Positions 1 through 9,735 are shown, counted from the stretch's first letter. The stretch: 64,000 nucleotides of DNA from Streptomyces sp. NBC_00448 (GCF_036014115.1 NZ_CP107913.1:8822501-8886500); one strand, 5' to 3'. The notes: generated by a model not told the origin, from the sequence alone. Program-made: numbers and translations.

Positions 1-1110
<1,110 letters not shown>

Positions 1111-1151
1111 TGTGTGCTCGCGTCCACTGTGTAGTTCTGAAACAACCAGCA

Positions 1152-1197
1152 ACCACACACCCCTAGCTCCTTTGTGAGGGCTGGGTTGGTGTGTGGT
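1152..1197 (+). other. 23S-5S spacer hairpin
   Basis: ACCACACACC at 1152-1161 pairs perfectly with GGTGTGTGGT at 1188-1197, leaving a 26-nt loop. Short GAAAC/GTTTC complementarity flanks it. Such stems in rRNA spacers are usual substrates for processing of the precursor rRNA, and that role here is inferred. Confidence 0.5.
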
Positions 1198-1217
1198 GTG
1201 TGGGACAGTTTCATAGT

Positions 1218-1336
1218 GTTTCGGTGGTCATAGCGTTAGGGAAACGCCCGGTTACATTCCGAACCCGGAAGCTAAGCCTTTCAGCGCCGATGGTACTGCA
1301 GGGGGGACCCTGTGGGAGAGTAGGACACCGCCGAAC
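1218..1336 (+). rRNA. rrf: 5S ribosomal RNA
   Basis: About 118 nt beginning GTTTCGGTGGTCATAGCG and ending near CACCGCCGAAC. It has the conserved loop sequence CCGAACCCGGAAGCTAAG and the GGGAGAGTAGGAC segment typical of 5S rRNA. It is co-oriented with the 23S gene 107 nt upstream and is followed at once by a strong terminator, so it closes the rrn operon. Confidence 0.95.
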
Positions 1337-1345
1337 AAATATTGG

Positions 1346-1383
1346 GGCCCGGCCTCGGATCATGTATCCGAGGCCGGGCCTTT
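1346..1383 (+). terminator. rrn operon intrinsic terminator
   Basis: A perfect 15-bp GC-rich stem (1346-1360 with 1366-1380) with a 5-nt loop CATGT, followed by a short T run. It starts 10 nt after the 5S gene. Confidence 0.9.
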
Positions 1384-1408
1384 GCCATTTGTGTGCCTGG
1401 GGTAGAGT
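1381..1408 (+). promoter_or_regulatory. candidate sigma-70-type promoter for the 1504 operon
   Basis: TAGAGT at 1403-1408 fits a streptomycete -10 element, and TTTGCC at 1381-1386 lies 16 nt upstream as a weak -35. It is the only promoter-like pair between the rrn terminator and the first protein gene. The assignment is by pattern only. Confidence 0.4.
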
Positions 1409-1503
1409 CGGCCCGCAACGTCCGCACGTACATCCGCACGTACAACGGTCCGCCCGCGCGGGCCGGCACACACGTACACGCACATACAGCAGGAGGGACC
1501 CCG

Positions 1504-2112
1504 GTGGAGGTCCAGGAGACACGGGTGCAAACGGATCGGATCTTCACGATCCCCAACATCCTGAGTATGGCGCGCCTGGTCGGCGTTCCGGTGTTCCTGT
1601 GGCTGATTCTGTGGCCCGAGTTCGGCGGGCCGAAGGTCGACGGCTGGGCTCTGCTGGTGCTCGCCTTCAGCGGCGTGAGCGACTACCTGGACGGCAAGCT
1701 GGCCCGGCGCTGGAATCAGATCAGCGAGCTGGGCCGGGTGCTGGACCCGGCCGCGGACCGGCTGTATGTGCTGACCACCCTGGTGGGTCTGACCTGGCGC
1801 GGCATCCTGCCGCTGTGGATCACCGTGCTGCTGCTGGCCCGTGAGGTCATGATGGCGGTGATGCTGCTGATTCTGCGGAGGCACCGCTACGGCCCACCCC
1901 AGGTGAACTTCATCGGGAAAGCGGCTACCTTCAACCTCATGTACGCCTTTCCGCTGCTGCTGTTGAGCGACGGGAGCGGATGGCTCGCGCACCTGGCGAC
2001 TGTTTTCGGCTGGGCGTTCGCGGGTTGGGGTACAACCCTGTACTGGTGGGCAGGGTTCCTCTATGTGGTGCAGGTCCGGCGACTTGTCAGGGCGGACGCC
2101 ACGGCTGGCTGA
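1504..2112 (+). CDS. CDP-alcohol phosphatidyltransferase family membrane protein
   Basis: 202 aa integral membrane enzyme that transfers a phosphoalcohol from a CDP-alcohol, in phospholipid synthesis. The CDP-alcohol phosphotransferase signature DG-x2-AR-x8-G-x3-D-x3-D is complete, starting at Asp-Gly in YLDGKLARRW and ending LDPAADR (about residues 63-85). Several hydrophobic helices flank it. GTG 1504 is preferred because AGGAGGG lies at 1491-1497. The next gene starts 23 nt downstream, so the two are probably one operon. It corresponds by position and family to mycobacterial PgsA2 (Rv1822). The actual alcohol acceptor cannot be read from the sequence. Confidence 0.9.
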   Translation: MEVQETRVQTDRIFTIPNILSMARLVGVPVFLWLILWPEFGGPKVDGWALLVLAFSGVSDYLDGKLARRWNQISELGRVLDPAADRLYVLTTLVGLTWRGILPLWITVLLLAREVMMAVMLLILRRHRYGPPQVNFIGKAATFNLMYAFPLLLLSDGSGWLAHLATVFGWAFAGWGTTLYWWAGFLYVVQVRRLVRADATAG

Positions 2113-2135
2113 GTCAAGAGGAGGACGTTTCCGAC

Positions 2136-4631
2136 ATGAAGGCGGTTGTAATGGCCGGCGGCGAGGGCACACGCCTTCGCCCAATGACATCGAGCATGCC
2201 GAAACCGCTGCTGCCGGTGGTGAATCGCCCCATCATGCAGCACGTTCTCAATCTGCTCAAGCGACATGGCCTCACCGAGACAGTGGTCACGGTGCAGTTC
2301 CTCGCGTCCCTCGTGAAGAATTACTTCGGGGACGGCGAGGAAATGGGCATGGAGCTTTCCTACGCCAACGAGGAAAAACCGCTGGGGACAGCGGGCAGTG
2401 TCAAGAACGCAGAGGAGGCGCTCAAGGACGACGCCTTCCTGGTGATCTCGGGCGACGCGCTCACGGACTTCGATCTGACCGAGCTCATCGAGTTCCACAA
2501 GGAGAAGGGCGCACTGGTCACGGTGTGCCTGACCCGGGTGCCGAACCCGCTGGAGTTCGGAATCACCATCATCGACGACGACGGCAAGGTCGAGCGCTTC
2601 CTGGAGAAGCCGACCTGGGGCCAGGTCTTCTCCGACACCGTGAACACCGGCATCTACGTGATGGAGCCGGAGGTGTTCGACTACGTCGAGGCCGACGTGT
2701 CCGTCGACTGGTCCGGCGATGTCTTCCCGCAACTCATGAAGGAGGGAAAGCCGGTCTACGGCTTTGTCGCCGAGGGCTATTGGGAGGACGTCGGCACGCA
2801 CGAGAGCTACGTGAAGGCCCAGGCGGATGTCCTGGAGGGCAAGGTCGACGTCGACATCGACGGCTTCGAGATCTCGCCCGGCGTGTGGGTCGCCGAAGGC
2901 GCGGAGGTCCACCCCGACGCGATACTGCGCGGGCCGCTCTACATCGGCGACTACGCGAAGGTGGAGGCCGGCGCGGAGATCCGCGAGCACAGCGTCATCG
3001 GCTCCAACGTCGTGGTGAAGACCGGGGCGTTCCTGCACAAGGCGGTGATCGCGGACAACGTGTACGTCGGTCCGCAGACGAACCTGCGCGGCTGCGTCAT
3101 CGGGAAGAACACCGACGTGATGCGCGCCGCTCGGATCGACGAGGGCGCGGTCATCGGCGACGAGTGCCTGATCGGCGAGGAGTCGATCATCGCGGGCACC
3201 GTCCGGGTGTACCCGTTCAAGACCGTCGAGGCCGGTGCGTTCGTCAACACCTCGGTGATCTGGGAGTCCCGCGGCCAGGCGCACCTGTTCGGCGCCCGCG
3301 GCGTCTCCGGCATCCTGAACGTGGAGATCACCCCGGAGCTGGCGGTACGACTCGCGGGCGCGTATGCGACGACGCTGAAGAAGGGCGCGACGGTCACCAC
3401 GGCGCGCGACCACTCCCGTGGCGCCCGCGCGCTGAAGCGGGCGGTGATCTCGGCGCTCCAGGCCAGCGCGATCGACGTCCGCGACCTGGAGAACGTACCG
3501 ATGCCGGTGGCCCGGCAGCAGACCGCGCGCGGCAGCGCGGGCGGCATCATGATCAGGACCAGTCCGGGGCGGCCCGACTCGCTGGACATCATGTTCTTCG
3601 ACGAGCGCGGCGCCGACCTGTCCGGGGCGGGGCAGCGCAAGCTCGACCGGGTGTTCTCGCGTCAGGAGTACCGCAGGGCGTTCCCGGGCGAGATCGGTGA
3701 CCTGACCTTCCCCGCGACGGTCTTCGACTCCTACACCGGCGCGCTGCTGCGGGCCGTGGACATCACCGGGATCGCCGACGCCGGGCTGAAGGTCGTGGTG
3801 GACGCGGCCAACGGCAGTGCGGGCCTGGTGCTGCCGAGCCTGCTCGGTCGGCTGGGCGTGGACGCGCTGACCATCAACCCCGGTCTCGACGAGGCGCGGC
3901 CGACCGAGACCGAGCAGAGCCGCCGGGCCGGGCTGGTCCGGCTCGGCGAGATCGTCTCCTCGGCGCGGGCCGCGTTCGGGGTGCGGTTCGACCCGGTCGG
4001 CGAGCGGATGTCGCTGGTCGACGAGCGGGGCCGGATCGTGGAGGACGACCGGGCGCTGCTGGTGCTGCTCGACCTCGTCGCGGCGGAACGGCGCAGCGGC
4101 CGGGTGGCGCTGCCGGTGACCACGACCCGGATCGGCGAGCAGGTCGCCGCGTACCACGGCACCCAGGTGACGTGGACGACGACGTCGCCCGACGACCTGA
4201 CCAGGGTCGGCCGGGAAGAGGGCACGATCTTCGGTGGCGACGGGCGCGGCGGCTACATCGTGCCCGAGTTCAGCAGCGTCTTCGACGGTTCGGCGGCGTT
4301 CGTGCGGCTGATCGGCCTGGTCGCCAGGACGCAGCTCACGCTGAGCCAGATCGACGCCCGTATCCCCAAGGCGCATGTGCTGAAGCGGGATGTGCCGACG
4401 CCGTGGGCGGTGAAGGGCTCGGTGATGCGCCGGGTGGTCGAGGAGGCCGGCGACCGGTCGGTGGACACCACCGACGGTGTGCGGGTGGTGGAGTCCGACG
4501 GCCGGTGGGTGATGGTGCTGCCCGACCCGGCCGAGGCCGTCACGCACCTGTGGGCCGAGGGTCCCGACGACGCCTCCGCGCAGGCGCTGCTGGACGAGTG
4601 GTCCGAGGTGGTGGAGAGCGCCGGCCGCTGA
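2136..4631 (+). CDS. Nucleotidyltransferase (mannose-1-phosphate guanylyltransferase-like) fused to degenerate phosphohexomutase
   Basis: 831 aa. Residues 1-230 are a sugar-nucleotide pyrophosphorylase domain with the signature GGEGTRLRPMT. Residues 250-370 are left-handed beta-helix hexapeptide repeats. Residues 385-831 resemble a phosphoglucomutase/phosphomannomutase. In that half the catalytic serine loop (usually TASHNP) reads RTSPGRP (Ser476), and the metal loop (usually DGDADR) reads DPVGER (619-624), so mutase activity is doubtful. Streptomycete homologues are annotated as mannose-1-phosphate guanylyltransferases feeding GDP-mannose synthesis. The substrate is not provable here. ATG 2136 is chosen for the AGAGGAGG site at about 2117-2124. 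Confidence 0.88.
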   Translation: MKAVVMAGGEGTRLRPMTSSMPKPLLPVVNRPIMQHVLNLLKRHGLTETVVTVQFLASLVKNYFGDGEEMGMELSYANEEKPLGTAGSVKNAEEALKDDAFLVISGDALTDFDLTELIEFHKEKGALVTVCLTRVPNPLEFGITIIDDDGKVERFLEKPTWGQVFSDTVNTGIYVMEPEVFDYVEADVSVDWSGDVFPQLMKEGKPVYGFVAEGYWEDVGTHESYVKAQADVLEGKVDVDIDGFEISPGVWVAEGAEVHPDAILRGPLYIGDYAKVEAGAEIREHSVIGSNVVVKTGAFLHKAVIADNVYVGPQTNLRGCVIGKNTDVMRAARIDEGAVIGDECLIGEESIIAGTVRVYPFKTVEAGAFVNTSVIWESRGQAHLFGARGVSGILNVEITPELAVRLAGAYATTLKKGATVTTARDHSRGARALKRAVISALQASAIDVRDLENVPMPVARQQTARGSAGGIMIRTSPGRPDSLDIMFFDERGADLSGAGQRKLDRVFSRQEYRRAFPGEIGDLTFPATVFDSYTGALLRAVDITGIADAGLKVVVDAANGSAGLVLPSLLGRLGVDALTINPGLDEARPTETEQSRRAGLVRLGEIVSSARAAFGVRFDPVGERMSLVDERGRIVEDDRALLVLLDLVAAERRSGRVALPVTTTRIGEQVAAYHGTQVTWTTTSPDDLTRVGREEGTIFGGDGRGGYIVPEFSSVFDGSAAFVRLIGLVARTQLTLSQIDARIPKAHVLKRDVPTPWAVKGSVMRRVVEEAGDRSVDTTDGVRVVESDGRWVMVLPDPAEAVTHLWAEGPDDASAQALLDEWSEVVESAGR

Positions 4632-4684
4632 TCCGCGGGCGGCCGGATGGATTCGTCGACTCGTCGTTTCGTCGATCCACCGCT

Positions 4685-4718
4685 GAACGGCGGTCCGGCC
4701 GCGGCCGGACCGCCGTTC
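4685..4718. terminator. 34-bp perfect palindrome, probable terminator
   Basis: 4685-4718 reads the same on both strands. It can fold as a 16-bp stem downstream of the nucleotidyltransferase stop (4631). There is no T run, as is common for streptomycete terminators. Confidence 0.6.
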
Positions 4719-4763
4719 GCCGGTTGCCGGCCGGGCGCGGACCGGTCGTGGAGCGATCGCCAA

Positions 4764-4800
4764 CCGGTCGCCGACCGATCAACTGTCGGTCGGCGACCGG
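4764..4800. repeat. Second intergenic inverted repeat
   Basis: A 15-bp perfect stem (4764-4778 with 4786-4800) with a 7-nt loop TCAACTG, inside a stretch built of repeated ACCGGTCG/CGACCGATC words (about 4737-4822). With the palindrome at 4685 it fills most of the 286-bp gap between the nucleotidyltransferase and DUF881 genes. I see no small gene in the gap. Confidence 0.6.
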
Positions 4801-4917
4801 TCGGCAACCGATCGATCGCCGACGGAATCAGCCGTGCTATCCGCCGGAATCGGTCGCACCGGGCGAACCGCGCGTCGGGAGGGGCCCGTTCGGGAGCGGG
4901 CGTCCCGACGTGCGACG

Positions 4918-5853
4918 ATGTGCGGCATGCCGCAGCAGCCACCCGATCGGAGCAGTCCCGCGCCCGGGGCCGCTCCGCGACGCCTGGACGCGTCCATGTC
5001 GCTGCTGACGAACATCATGGAGCACAGCCTCGACGACGGTTACGCGGAGGCCGCGGCCCGGCGCGGGCAGGTCGGCACCTCGCGGCTGCCGAAGGCGCTG
5101 GGCGGCAAGGTGGGGCTGGCGGCCGGGCTGGTGCTCGCCGCGCTCGTGGTGACGCTCGGTGCGGCCCAGGCGCGGGTCTCGGCGCCCTCCGTGGCCAAGG
5201 AGCGGCAGAACCTCATCGACCGCGTCCAGACCGAGACCAAGAGCGCCGACGCCCTGCAGAAGAACGTCGACTCGCTGCGGGACACCGTCTCCGCGGAGCA
5301 GCAGGCCGCGCTCAAGCAGCCCGGTGGAGACGGCGATCGCCTCGTCGAACTGCTCGCCGCCGCCACGCCGGTGCACGGCCCGGGGGTCAAGCTGGTCGTC
5401 AATGACGCCAAGGAAGCCTCTGAAGGGGGCACCGGCGGCCCGCGGGAGAGCAGTGGCTTCTCGGACACCGGGCGGGTCCGCGACCGCGACATGCAGCAAG
5501 TGGTGAACGGTCTGTGGGTCTCCGGCGCCGAGGCGATCTCGGTCAACGGCGAGCGGCTGACGGCGCTGTCGGCGATCCGGGCCGCGGGGGACGCCATACT
5601 GGTCGACAACAAGCCGCTGGTGCCGCCGTACACGGTGCTGGCGATCGGGGACGGGAAGCGGTTGAGCACGGCATTCCAGAACAGCGCCGACGGGGAGTAC
5701 CTGCACGTGTTGGTGACGAACTACGGCATCAGGTCGAGCATCGGCGTGCAGAGCGATCTCCGACTGCCCGCCGCACCCTCGCTGATCCTGCGGTACGCCA
5801 CACCCGACGTGCCCACGACGCCACCGAAGACGCCGTCGAACGGGAAGGGTTGA
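4918..5853 (+). CDS. DUF881 family protein, first copy
   Basis: 311 aa, or 308 if ATG 4927 is used. The second start gives an N-terminus MPQQPP that better fits family members as I remember them. There is a cytoplasmic N-terminus of about 65 residues, one membrane helix (about residues 67-85, GKVGLAAGLVLAALVVTLG), a short coiled-coil stretch, then the DUF881 domain (about 125-290), which includes DMQQVVNGLWVSGAEAISVN. The family resembles an extracytoplasmic, septum-associated fold of unknown function. It is the first of three genes (DUF881-sbp-DUF881) conserved in order across actinobacteria and begins a new transcription unit after the palindromes upstream. Confidence 0.85.
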   Translation: MCGMPQQPPDRSSPAPGAAPRRLDASMSLLTNIMEHSLDDGYAEAAARRGQVGTSRLPKALGGKVGLAAGLVLAALVVTLGAAQARVSAPSVAKERQNLIDRVQTETKSADALQKNVDSLRDTVSAEQQAALKQPGGDGDRLVELLAAATPVHGPGVKLVVNDAKEASEGGTGGPRESSGFSDTGRVRDRDMQQVVNGLWVSGAEAISVNGERLTALSAIRAAGDAILVDNKPLVPPYTVLAIGDGKRLSTAFQNSADGEYLHVLVTNYGIRSSIGVQSDLRLPAAPSLILRYATPDVPTTPPKTPSNGKG

Positions 5854-5856
5854 GAA

Positions 5857-6189
5857 GTGATCGCCGTACTTGGCCTCGTCGTGGGGGTCGTGGTCGGACT
5901 CGTGGTGCGCCCGGTGGTGCCCTCGGGCGTCGAGCCGTATCTGCCGATCGCCGTCGTGGCCGCGCTCGACGCCGTCTTCGGCGGGCTGCGGGCCATGCTC
6001 GACGGGATCTTCGACGACAAGGTCTTCGTGGTCTCCTTCCTGTCCAACGTGGTGGTGGCCGCGTTGATCGTCTTCCTGGGCGACAAGCTCGGCGTCGGCG
6101 CGCAGTTGTCCACCGGCGTGGTGGTCGTCCTCGGTATCCGGATCTTCTCCAACGCCGCCGCCATCCGCCGTCACGTCTTCCGGGCGTGA
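5857..6189 (+). CDS. sbp: Small basic protein (DUF1290)
   Basis: 110 aa hydrophobic protein with about three membrane helices (residues 1-25, 35-50 and 62-100) and a basic C-terminus, IRRHVFRA. GTG 5857 starts 3 nt after the stop of the preceding DUF881 gene, so translation is probably coupled. The family, named for Bacillus Sbp next to ftsAZ, is always found near DUF881 or cell-division genes. Its function is unknown, and a role at the membrane with its DUF881 neighbours is inferred from the conserved trio. Confidence 0.88.
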   Translation: MIAVLGLVVGVVVGLVVRPVVPSGVEPYLPIAVVAALDAVFGGLRAMLDGIFDDKVFVVSFLSNVVVAALIVFLGDKLGVGAQLSTGVVVVLGIRIFSNAAAIRRHVFRA

Positions 6190-6196
6190 CGAACGG

Positions 6197-7105
6197 ATGA
6201 GCAACGAGCACAAGCACCGGCATGAGCCCGAGCACGGGCACGAGCACGAGCGTGGGAGCCACGACGAGCAGGCACCCGAGCCCGAGCGTGATCACCAACC
6301 CGAGCGTGATCCGGAGCGCGCGCACGACGACGGCGCCGCGCCCGCGCAGGAGCACGAGGACGGCTCGGAGCCCGCGACCGCACCGCGGACCGGGCGGCAG
6401 CGGCTGGTGGCCGGACTGTGGCCGCCGCGGCTGACCCGCGCGCAACTCATCGTCGCGGTACTGCTGTTCGTGCTGGGCCTCGGCCTGGCCATCCAGGTGC
6501 GCACCACCAGTGACGACAACAGCACGTTGCGCGGGGCGCGTCAGGAGGACCTGGTCCGTATCCTCACCGAACTGGACAACCGCGGCCAGCGGCTCCAGGA
6601 CGAGAAACACGGCCTGGAGGACCAGCGCAGCGAGTTGGAGACCAGTTCCGACCAGGCCGCGGAGGCGCTCAAGCAGACGCAGGAGAAGGCCCGGCAACTC
6701 GGCGTGCTGGCCGGCACGGTGGCCGCCCAGGGCCCGGGGATCACGTTGACGGTCAAGGACCCGCACGGCCAGGTCGCGGCGGACTCGCTGCTGGACACCG
6801 TCCAGGAGCTGCGCGCGGCGGGCGCCGAGGCGATCCAGGTCAACAACGTGCGCGTCGTCAGCGACACTTATTTCACCGACGGAGCCAACTCCGTGCTCGT
6901 TGACGGGCACCGATTGGCCCAACCGTACGTCTTCAAAGTCATCGGCAACCCGCCCGATCTGGAGCCCGCGTTGAACATCCCCGGCGGGGTGGTGCAGACG
7001 TTGGAGAAGGAGCAGGCGAGCGCCGGCGTGGTCAGGTCGCAGAAGATCGTCGTGGACGCCTTGCGGCCGTCGAAGCAGCCTGACTACGCTCGGTCATCCC
7101 AATGA
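6197..7105 (+). CDS. DUF881 family protein, second copy
   Basis: 302 aa. The first 65 residues are an unusual low-complexity tail very rich in His, Glu, Asp and Arg (HEHERGSHDEQAPEPERD). A membrane helix follows (about 80-97), then a coiled coil (about 110-160, many E, L, Q, K) and the DUF881 domain (about 165-290, with NSVLVDGHRLAQPYVFKVIG). ATG 6197 lies 7 nt after sbp. It is paralogous to the 4918 gene, and both project the same domain outside the membrane. The His/acidic tail would sit in the cytoplasm. Confidence 0.85.
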   Translation: MSNEHKHRHEPEHGHEHERGSHDEQAPEPERDHQPERDPERAHDDGAAPAQEHEDGSEPATAPRTGRQRLVAGLWPPRLTRAQLIVAVLLFVLGLGLAIQVRTTSDDNSTLRGARQEDLVRILTELDNRGQRLQDEKHGLEDQRSELETSSDQAAEALKQTQEKARQLGVLAGTVAAQGPGITLTVKDPHGQVAADSLLDTVQELRAAGAEAIQVNNVRVVSDTYFTDGANSVLVDGHRLAQPYVFKVIGNPPDLEPALNIPGGVVQTLEKEQASAGVVRSQKIVVDALRPSKQPDYARSSQ

Positions 7106-7211
7106 GGCGGGGGGTCGGGGACCTGGCCGGGTGCTGAGTGGTGGAAACTGTGAGTAGTGAGAGTTCGTCCTGCCCCACGGGCGGGTCTGCTTCTTTCAAG
7201 GGGAATCGCCC

Positions 7212-8015
7212 GTGAAGTTGTTTGGGAAGTTGTTCGGCAAGAGCGCCCGCCAGTCGGGCGACCCGGCCACGGCACGCCACCGCGCGCCGCGGAGCGGGGC
7301 GGAGGATGCGCGAGACGCCGGCCAGGGGGCCGAGCGTCCGCTGTTCCGCGCGGAGTCGCCGCAGCAAGGCGGCGAGATTCCGGGCGCGCCCGGCGTGGCG
7401 CCTGTTGACCACGGTTCGGCCCCCCGCATAGGTTTCGGGGAACCGTCGGCCTCGGACACGGGTGGTGAGCACGGCGTGCTGGTCTGCGGCAGGTGCGGGC
7501 ACCGGAACGCGGAGGCGAGTCGCTTCTGCAACAACTGCGGTGCGCCGTTGCGCGGAACTCAGGGAGGCGCGCCCTTCGAGCGCCCCTCGGAGACCACTTC
7601 GACCATCTCGATCTCCAGCATCGAGGCGTACGAAGCCGAGGCGACCGGTCAGACCCCGATGCCGTCGCTCTCCCCGGAGGCGCAGGCCGCGGTGGCCGCG
7701 CTGCCCCCGGGATCGGCACTGCTGGTGGTGCGGCGGGGGCCCAACTCCGGCAGCCGCTTCCTGCTGGACGGCGAGCTGACCACCGCCGGCCGGCATCCGC
7801 AGAGCGACATCTTCCTGGACGACGTGACCGTCTCCCGCCGCCATGTCGAGTTCCGGCGCGGCGTCGACGGCGTGTTCACCGTCTCCGACGTGGGCAGCCT
7901 CAACGGCACCTACGTCAACCGGGAGCGGATCGACGCGGTGCAGCTGTCCAATGGCGACGAAGTGCAGATCGGCAAGTACCGACTGGTCTTCTACGCGAGC
8001 CAGGCGGGCGTCTGA
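7212..8015 (+). CDS. garA: FHA-domain regulator, GarA/OdhI type, with zinc ribbon
   Basis: 267 aa. A linker (1-90) precedes a four-cysteine zinc ribbon (CGRCGHRNAEASRFCNNCG, about 95-113). The phosphothreonine motif ETTSTISI follows, with Glu127-Thr128-Thr129. The FHA domain spans about 165-260 and contains GRHPQSD, SRRHVEF and GSLNGTYVN. In mycobacteria and corynebacteria GarA/OdhI is phosphorylated on the ETT motif by PknB/PknG kinases and controls 2-oxoglutarate dehydrogenase and glutamate metabolism. The same role is inferred here. The long N-terminus with a zinc ribbon is a difference from those short homologues. GTG 7212 follows the AAGGGGA site at 7199. Confidence 0.92.
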   Translation: MKLFGKLFGKSARQSGDPATARHRAPRSGAEDARDAGQGAERPLFRAESPQQGGEIPGAPGVAPVDHGSAPRIGFGEPSASDTGGEHGVLVCGRCGHRNAEASRFCNNCGAPLRGTQGGAPFERPSETTSTISISSIEAYEAEATGQTPMPSLSPEAQAAVAALPPGSALLVVRRGPNSGSRFLLDGELTTAGRHPQSDIFLDDVTVSRRHVEFRRGVDGVFTVSDVGSLNGTYVNRERIDAVQLSNGDEVQIGKYRLVFYASQAGV

Positions 8016-8048
8016 CCCTCCCGCCGCCTGGTCCCAGGGAAGGTGTGC

Positions 8049-8795
8049 ATGCCGCGAACGTCGGGCGGTGCCGGTGACGGCACCGCCATCGCCTCCGCCG
8101 GAGGGGACGGCGCCCTGCTGAGCATCGGCGCGGTGCTGTCCCGGCTGCGGGACGAGTTCCCCGAGGTCACCATCTCCAAGATCCGCTTCCTGGAGGCGGA
8201 GGGGCTGGTGGAGCCACAGCGCACCCCCTCGGGGTACCGGAAGTTCGGTGCGGCCGACGTCGACCGGCTCGCGTACGTCCTGCGGGTGCAGCGCGACCAC
8301 TACCTGCCCCTGCGGGTGATCCGCGAGCACCTGGACGCCATGGACCGGGGCGAGCCGGTCGCGCTGCCCGGGCCCGGCGAGTCCCGCGAGGCGCTGGAGG
8401 GCTCTCAGGAGCCCGAGGAGCCCGTGCGGATGCGGATCGGCCGGGACGAGCTGCTGGCCGCCACCGGGGCCGACAGCGACGCTCTCGCGCAGTGGGAGTC
8501 CTACGGCCTGGTGGAGGCCGACGCCGACGGCGGCTACGAGGCCGACGCGGTGAGCGTCGCCCGGCTGATCGTGGACCTCGGCCGGTTCGGTCTCGAGCCG
8601 CGCCATCTGCGCGCGGTGAAGGCGGCCGCCGACCGGGAGGCCGGCCTGGTCGAGCAGGTGGTGGCGCCGCTGCGCCGGCACCGCAACCCGCAGACGCGGA
8701 TACACGCCGAGGCCACCGCGCGGGAGCTGGCCACGCTGTCGGTGCGGTTGCACGCGGCGATGCTGCAGTCCGCGCTGCGGGTCCGGCTGGACTGA
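8049..8795 (+). CDS. ftsR: MerR-family regulator, FtsR (Rv1828) type
   Basis: 248 aa. The winged-helix MerR domain is at about 23-95 (LSIGAVLSRLRDEFPEVTISKIRFLEAEGL, then PSGYRKF). A C-terminal helical domain (about 140-245) ends TARELATLSVRLHAAMLQSALRVRLD. In Corynebacterium glutamicum the gene next to odhI encodes FtsR, an activator of ftsZ, and Rv1828 holds the same place in M. tuberculosis. The assignment rests on family and this position beside garA. ATG 8049 fits GGGAAGG at 8037-8043; GTG 8043 would overlap that site. Confidence 0.85.
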   Translation: MPRTSGGAGDGTAIASAGGDGALLSIGAVLSRLRDEFPEVTISKIRFLEAEGLVEPQRTPSGYRKFGAADVDRLAYVLRVQRDHYLPLRVIREHLDAMDRGEPVALPGPGESREALEGSQEPEEPVRMRIGRDELLAATGADSDALAQWESYGLVEADADGGYEADAVSVARLIVDLGRFGLEPRHLRAVKAAADREAGLVEQVVAPLRRHRNPQTRIHAEATARELATLSVRLHAAMLQSALRVRLD

Positions 8796-8972
8796 CATCG
8801 AATCCGGTGGAATCCGGCGGCCGGATCGCCGCCGGAATTCGGCCGGATTGTGGCCGGAACCGTTGCCGGGGGCGGCATCCGCGGGGTTGTCCGGCGCTTT
8901 GCGGCCCTTCCCGGTGAGCCGCGTGGCGGCACCTGGCGGCTGCCCGACTACCCAAACCCGGCGGGCACGGCC

Positions 8973-8985
8973 TAGGGTTGCTGTG
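8973..8985 (+). promoter_or_regulatory. -10 element of a probable leaderless transcript
   Basis: TAGGGT at 8973-8978 ends 7 nt before the GTG start at 8985, and there is no Shine-Dalgarno sequence. This spacing is typical of leaderless mRNAs in streptomycetes. Confidence 0.5.
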
Positions 8986-9458
8986 TGAACGAGCTCGACG
9001 TTGTGGGTGTCCGGGTCGAAATGCCCTCCAACCAACCGATCGTGCTCCTGCGTGAAGTGGGAGGCGACCGGTACCTGCCCATCTGGATCGGGCCGGGAGA
9101 GGCGACGGCCATCGCCTTCGCGCAGCAGGGTATGACGCCGGCGCGACCGCTGACTCACGACCTCTTCAAGGACGTGCTCGAGGCGGTGGGACAGACGCTG
9201 ACGGAGGTGCGTATCACCGACATGAGGGAAGGCGTGTTCTACGCGGAGCTGGTCTTCGCCGGCGGGGTCGAGGTCAGTGCCCGCCCGTCCGACGCCATAG
9301 CGCTCGCGCTGCGCACCGGGACGCCGATCTACGGCAGCGACGGTGTGCTGGACGACGCGGGGATCGCGATCCCGGACGAGCAGGAGGACGAAGTGGAGAA
9401 GTTCCGCGAGTTCCTCGACCAGATCTCGCCCGAGGACTTCGGGACCAGCAACCAGTAG
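8985..9458 (+). CDS. Bifunctional nuclease family protein (DUF151)
   Basis: 157 aa, full length for the family. It has the conserved LLREVGGDRYLPIWIG near the N-terminus (about 17-32), the T-H-D-L motif of the middle region, and ARPSDAIALALRTGTPI at about 97-113, followed by an acidic C-terminus. The family includes plant and bacterial proteins reported to degrade DNA and RNA, and the bacterial function is poorly known. It is the Rv1829 equivalent, between the two MerR genes. Translation is probably leaderless from GTG 8985. Confidence 0.88.
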   Translation: MNELDVVGVRVEMPSNQPIVLLREVGGDRYLPIWIGPGEATAIAFAQQGMTPARPLTHDLFKDVLEAVGQTLTEVRITDMREGVFYAELVFAGGVEVSARPSDAIALALRTGTPIYGSDGVLDDAGIAIPDEQEDEVEKFREFLDQISPEDFGTSNQ

Positions 9459-9644
9459 CCGGCCCGAAACGCCCGGAAAGGCCGTCGGCGCCGTTCCGGG
9501 CGGAGTGTCCCGGCCTGCCCCCGATCGGGAGTTGGCGGGGCAATGTTGCCGCCATATGGCCATTCGGAATTCCGTTCCCGCTCTGTGATCAGATCAAACC
9601 ACTCCTGGGGTGAATTTCACTCGGCGTGCCGAGCGTGGCGATCG

Positions 9645-9673
9645 TTGACGCACGTGTGACGACTGCCTACCGT
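9645..9673 (+). promoter_or_regulatory. Sigma-70-type promoter for the second MerR gene
   Basis: TTGACG (9645-9650) and TACCGT (9668-9673) are separated by 17 nt, the best housekeeping promoter match in this block. It lies in a 277-bp gap that otherwise shows no gene and directs the 9736 gene. Confidence 0.65.
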
Positions 9674-9735
9674 CAGGAGGGAAAGTCCGGTGGCACGTGC
9701 GCGCGGCCGGCGGACGCGAAGGGACGGAGGGCGTC

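Noticed and set aside
2061..4763. Large open frame on the minus strand (900 codons) opposite the nucleotidyltransferase
   Set aside because: A shadow frame created by the strong third-position G/C bias. It has no domain, starts in repeats, and lies opposite a gene with clear motifs.
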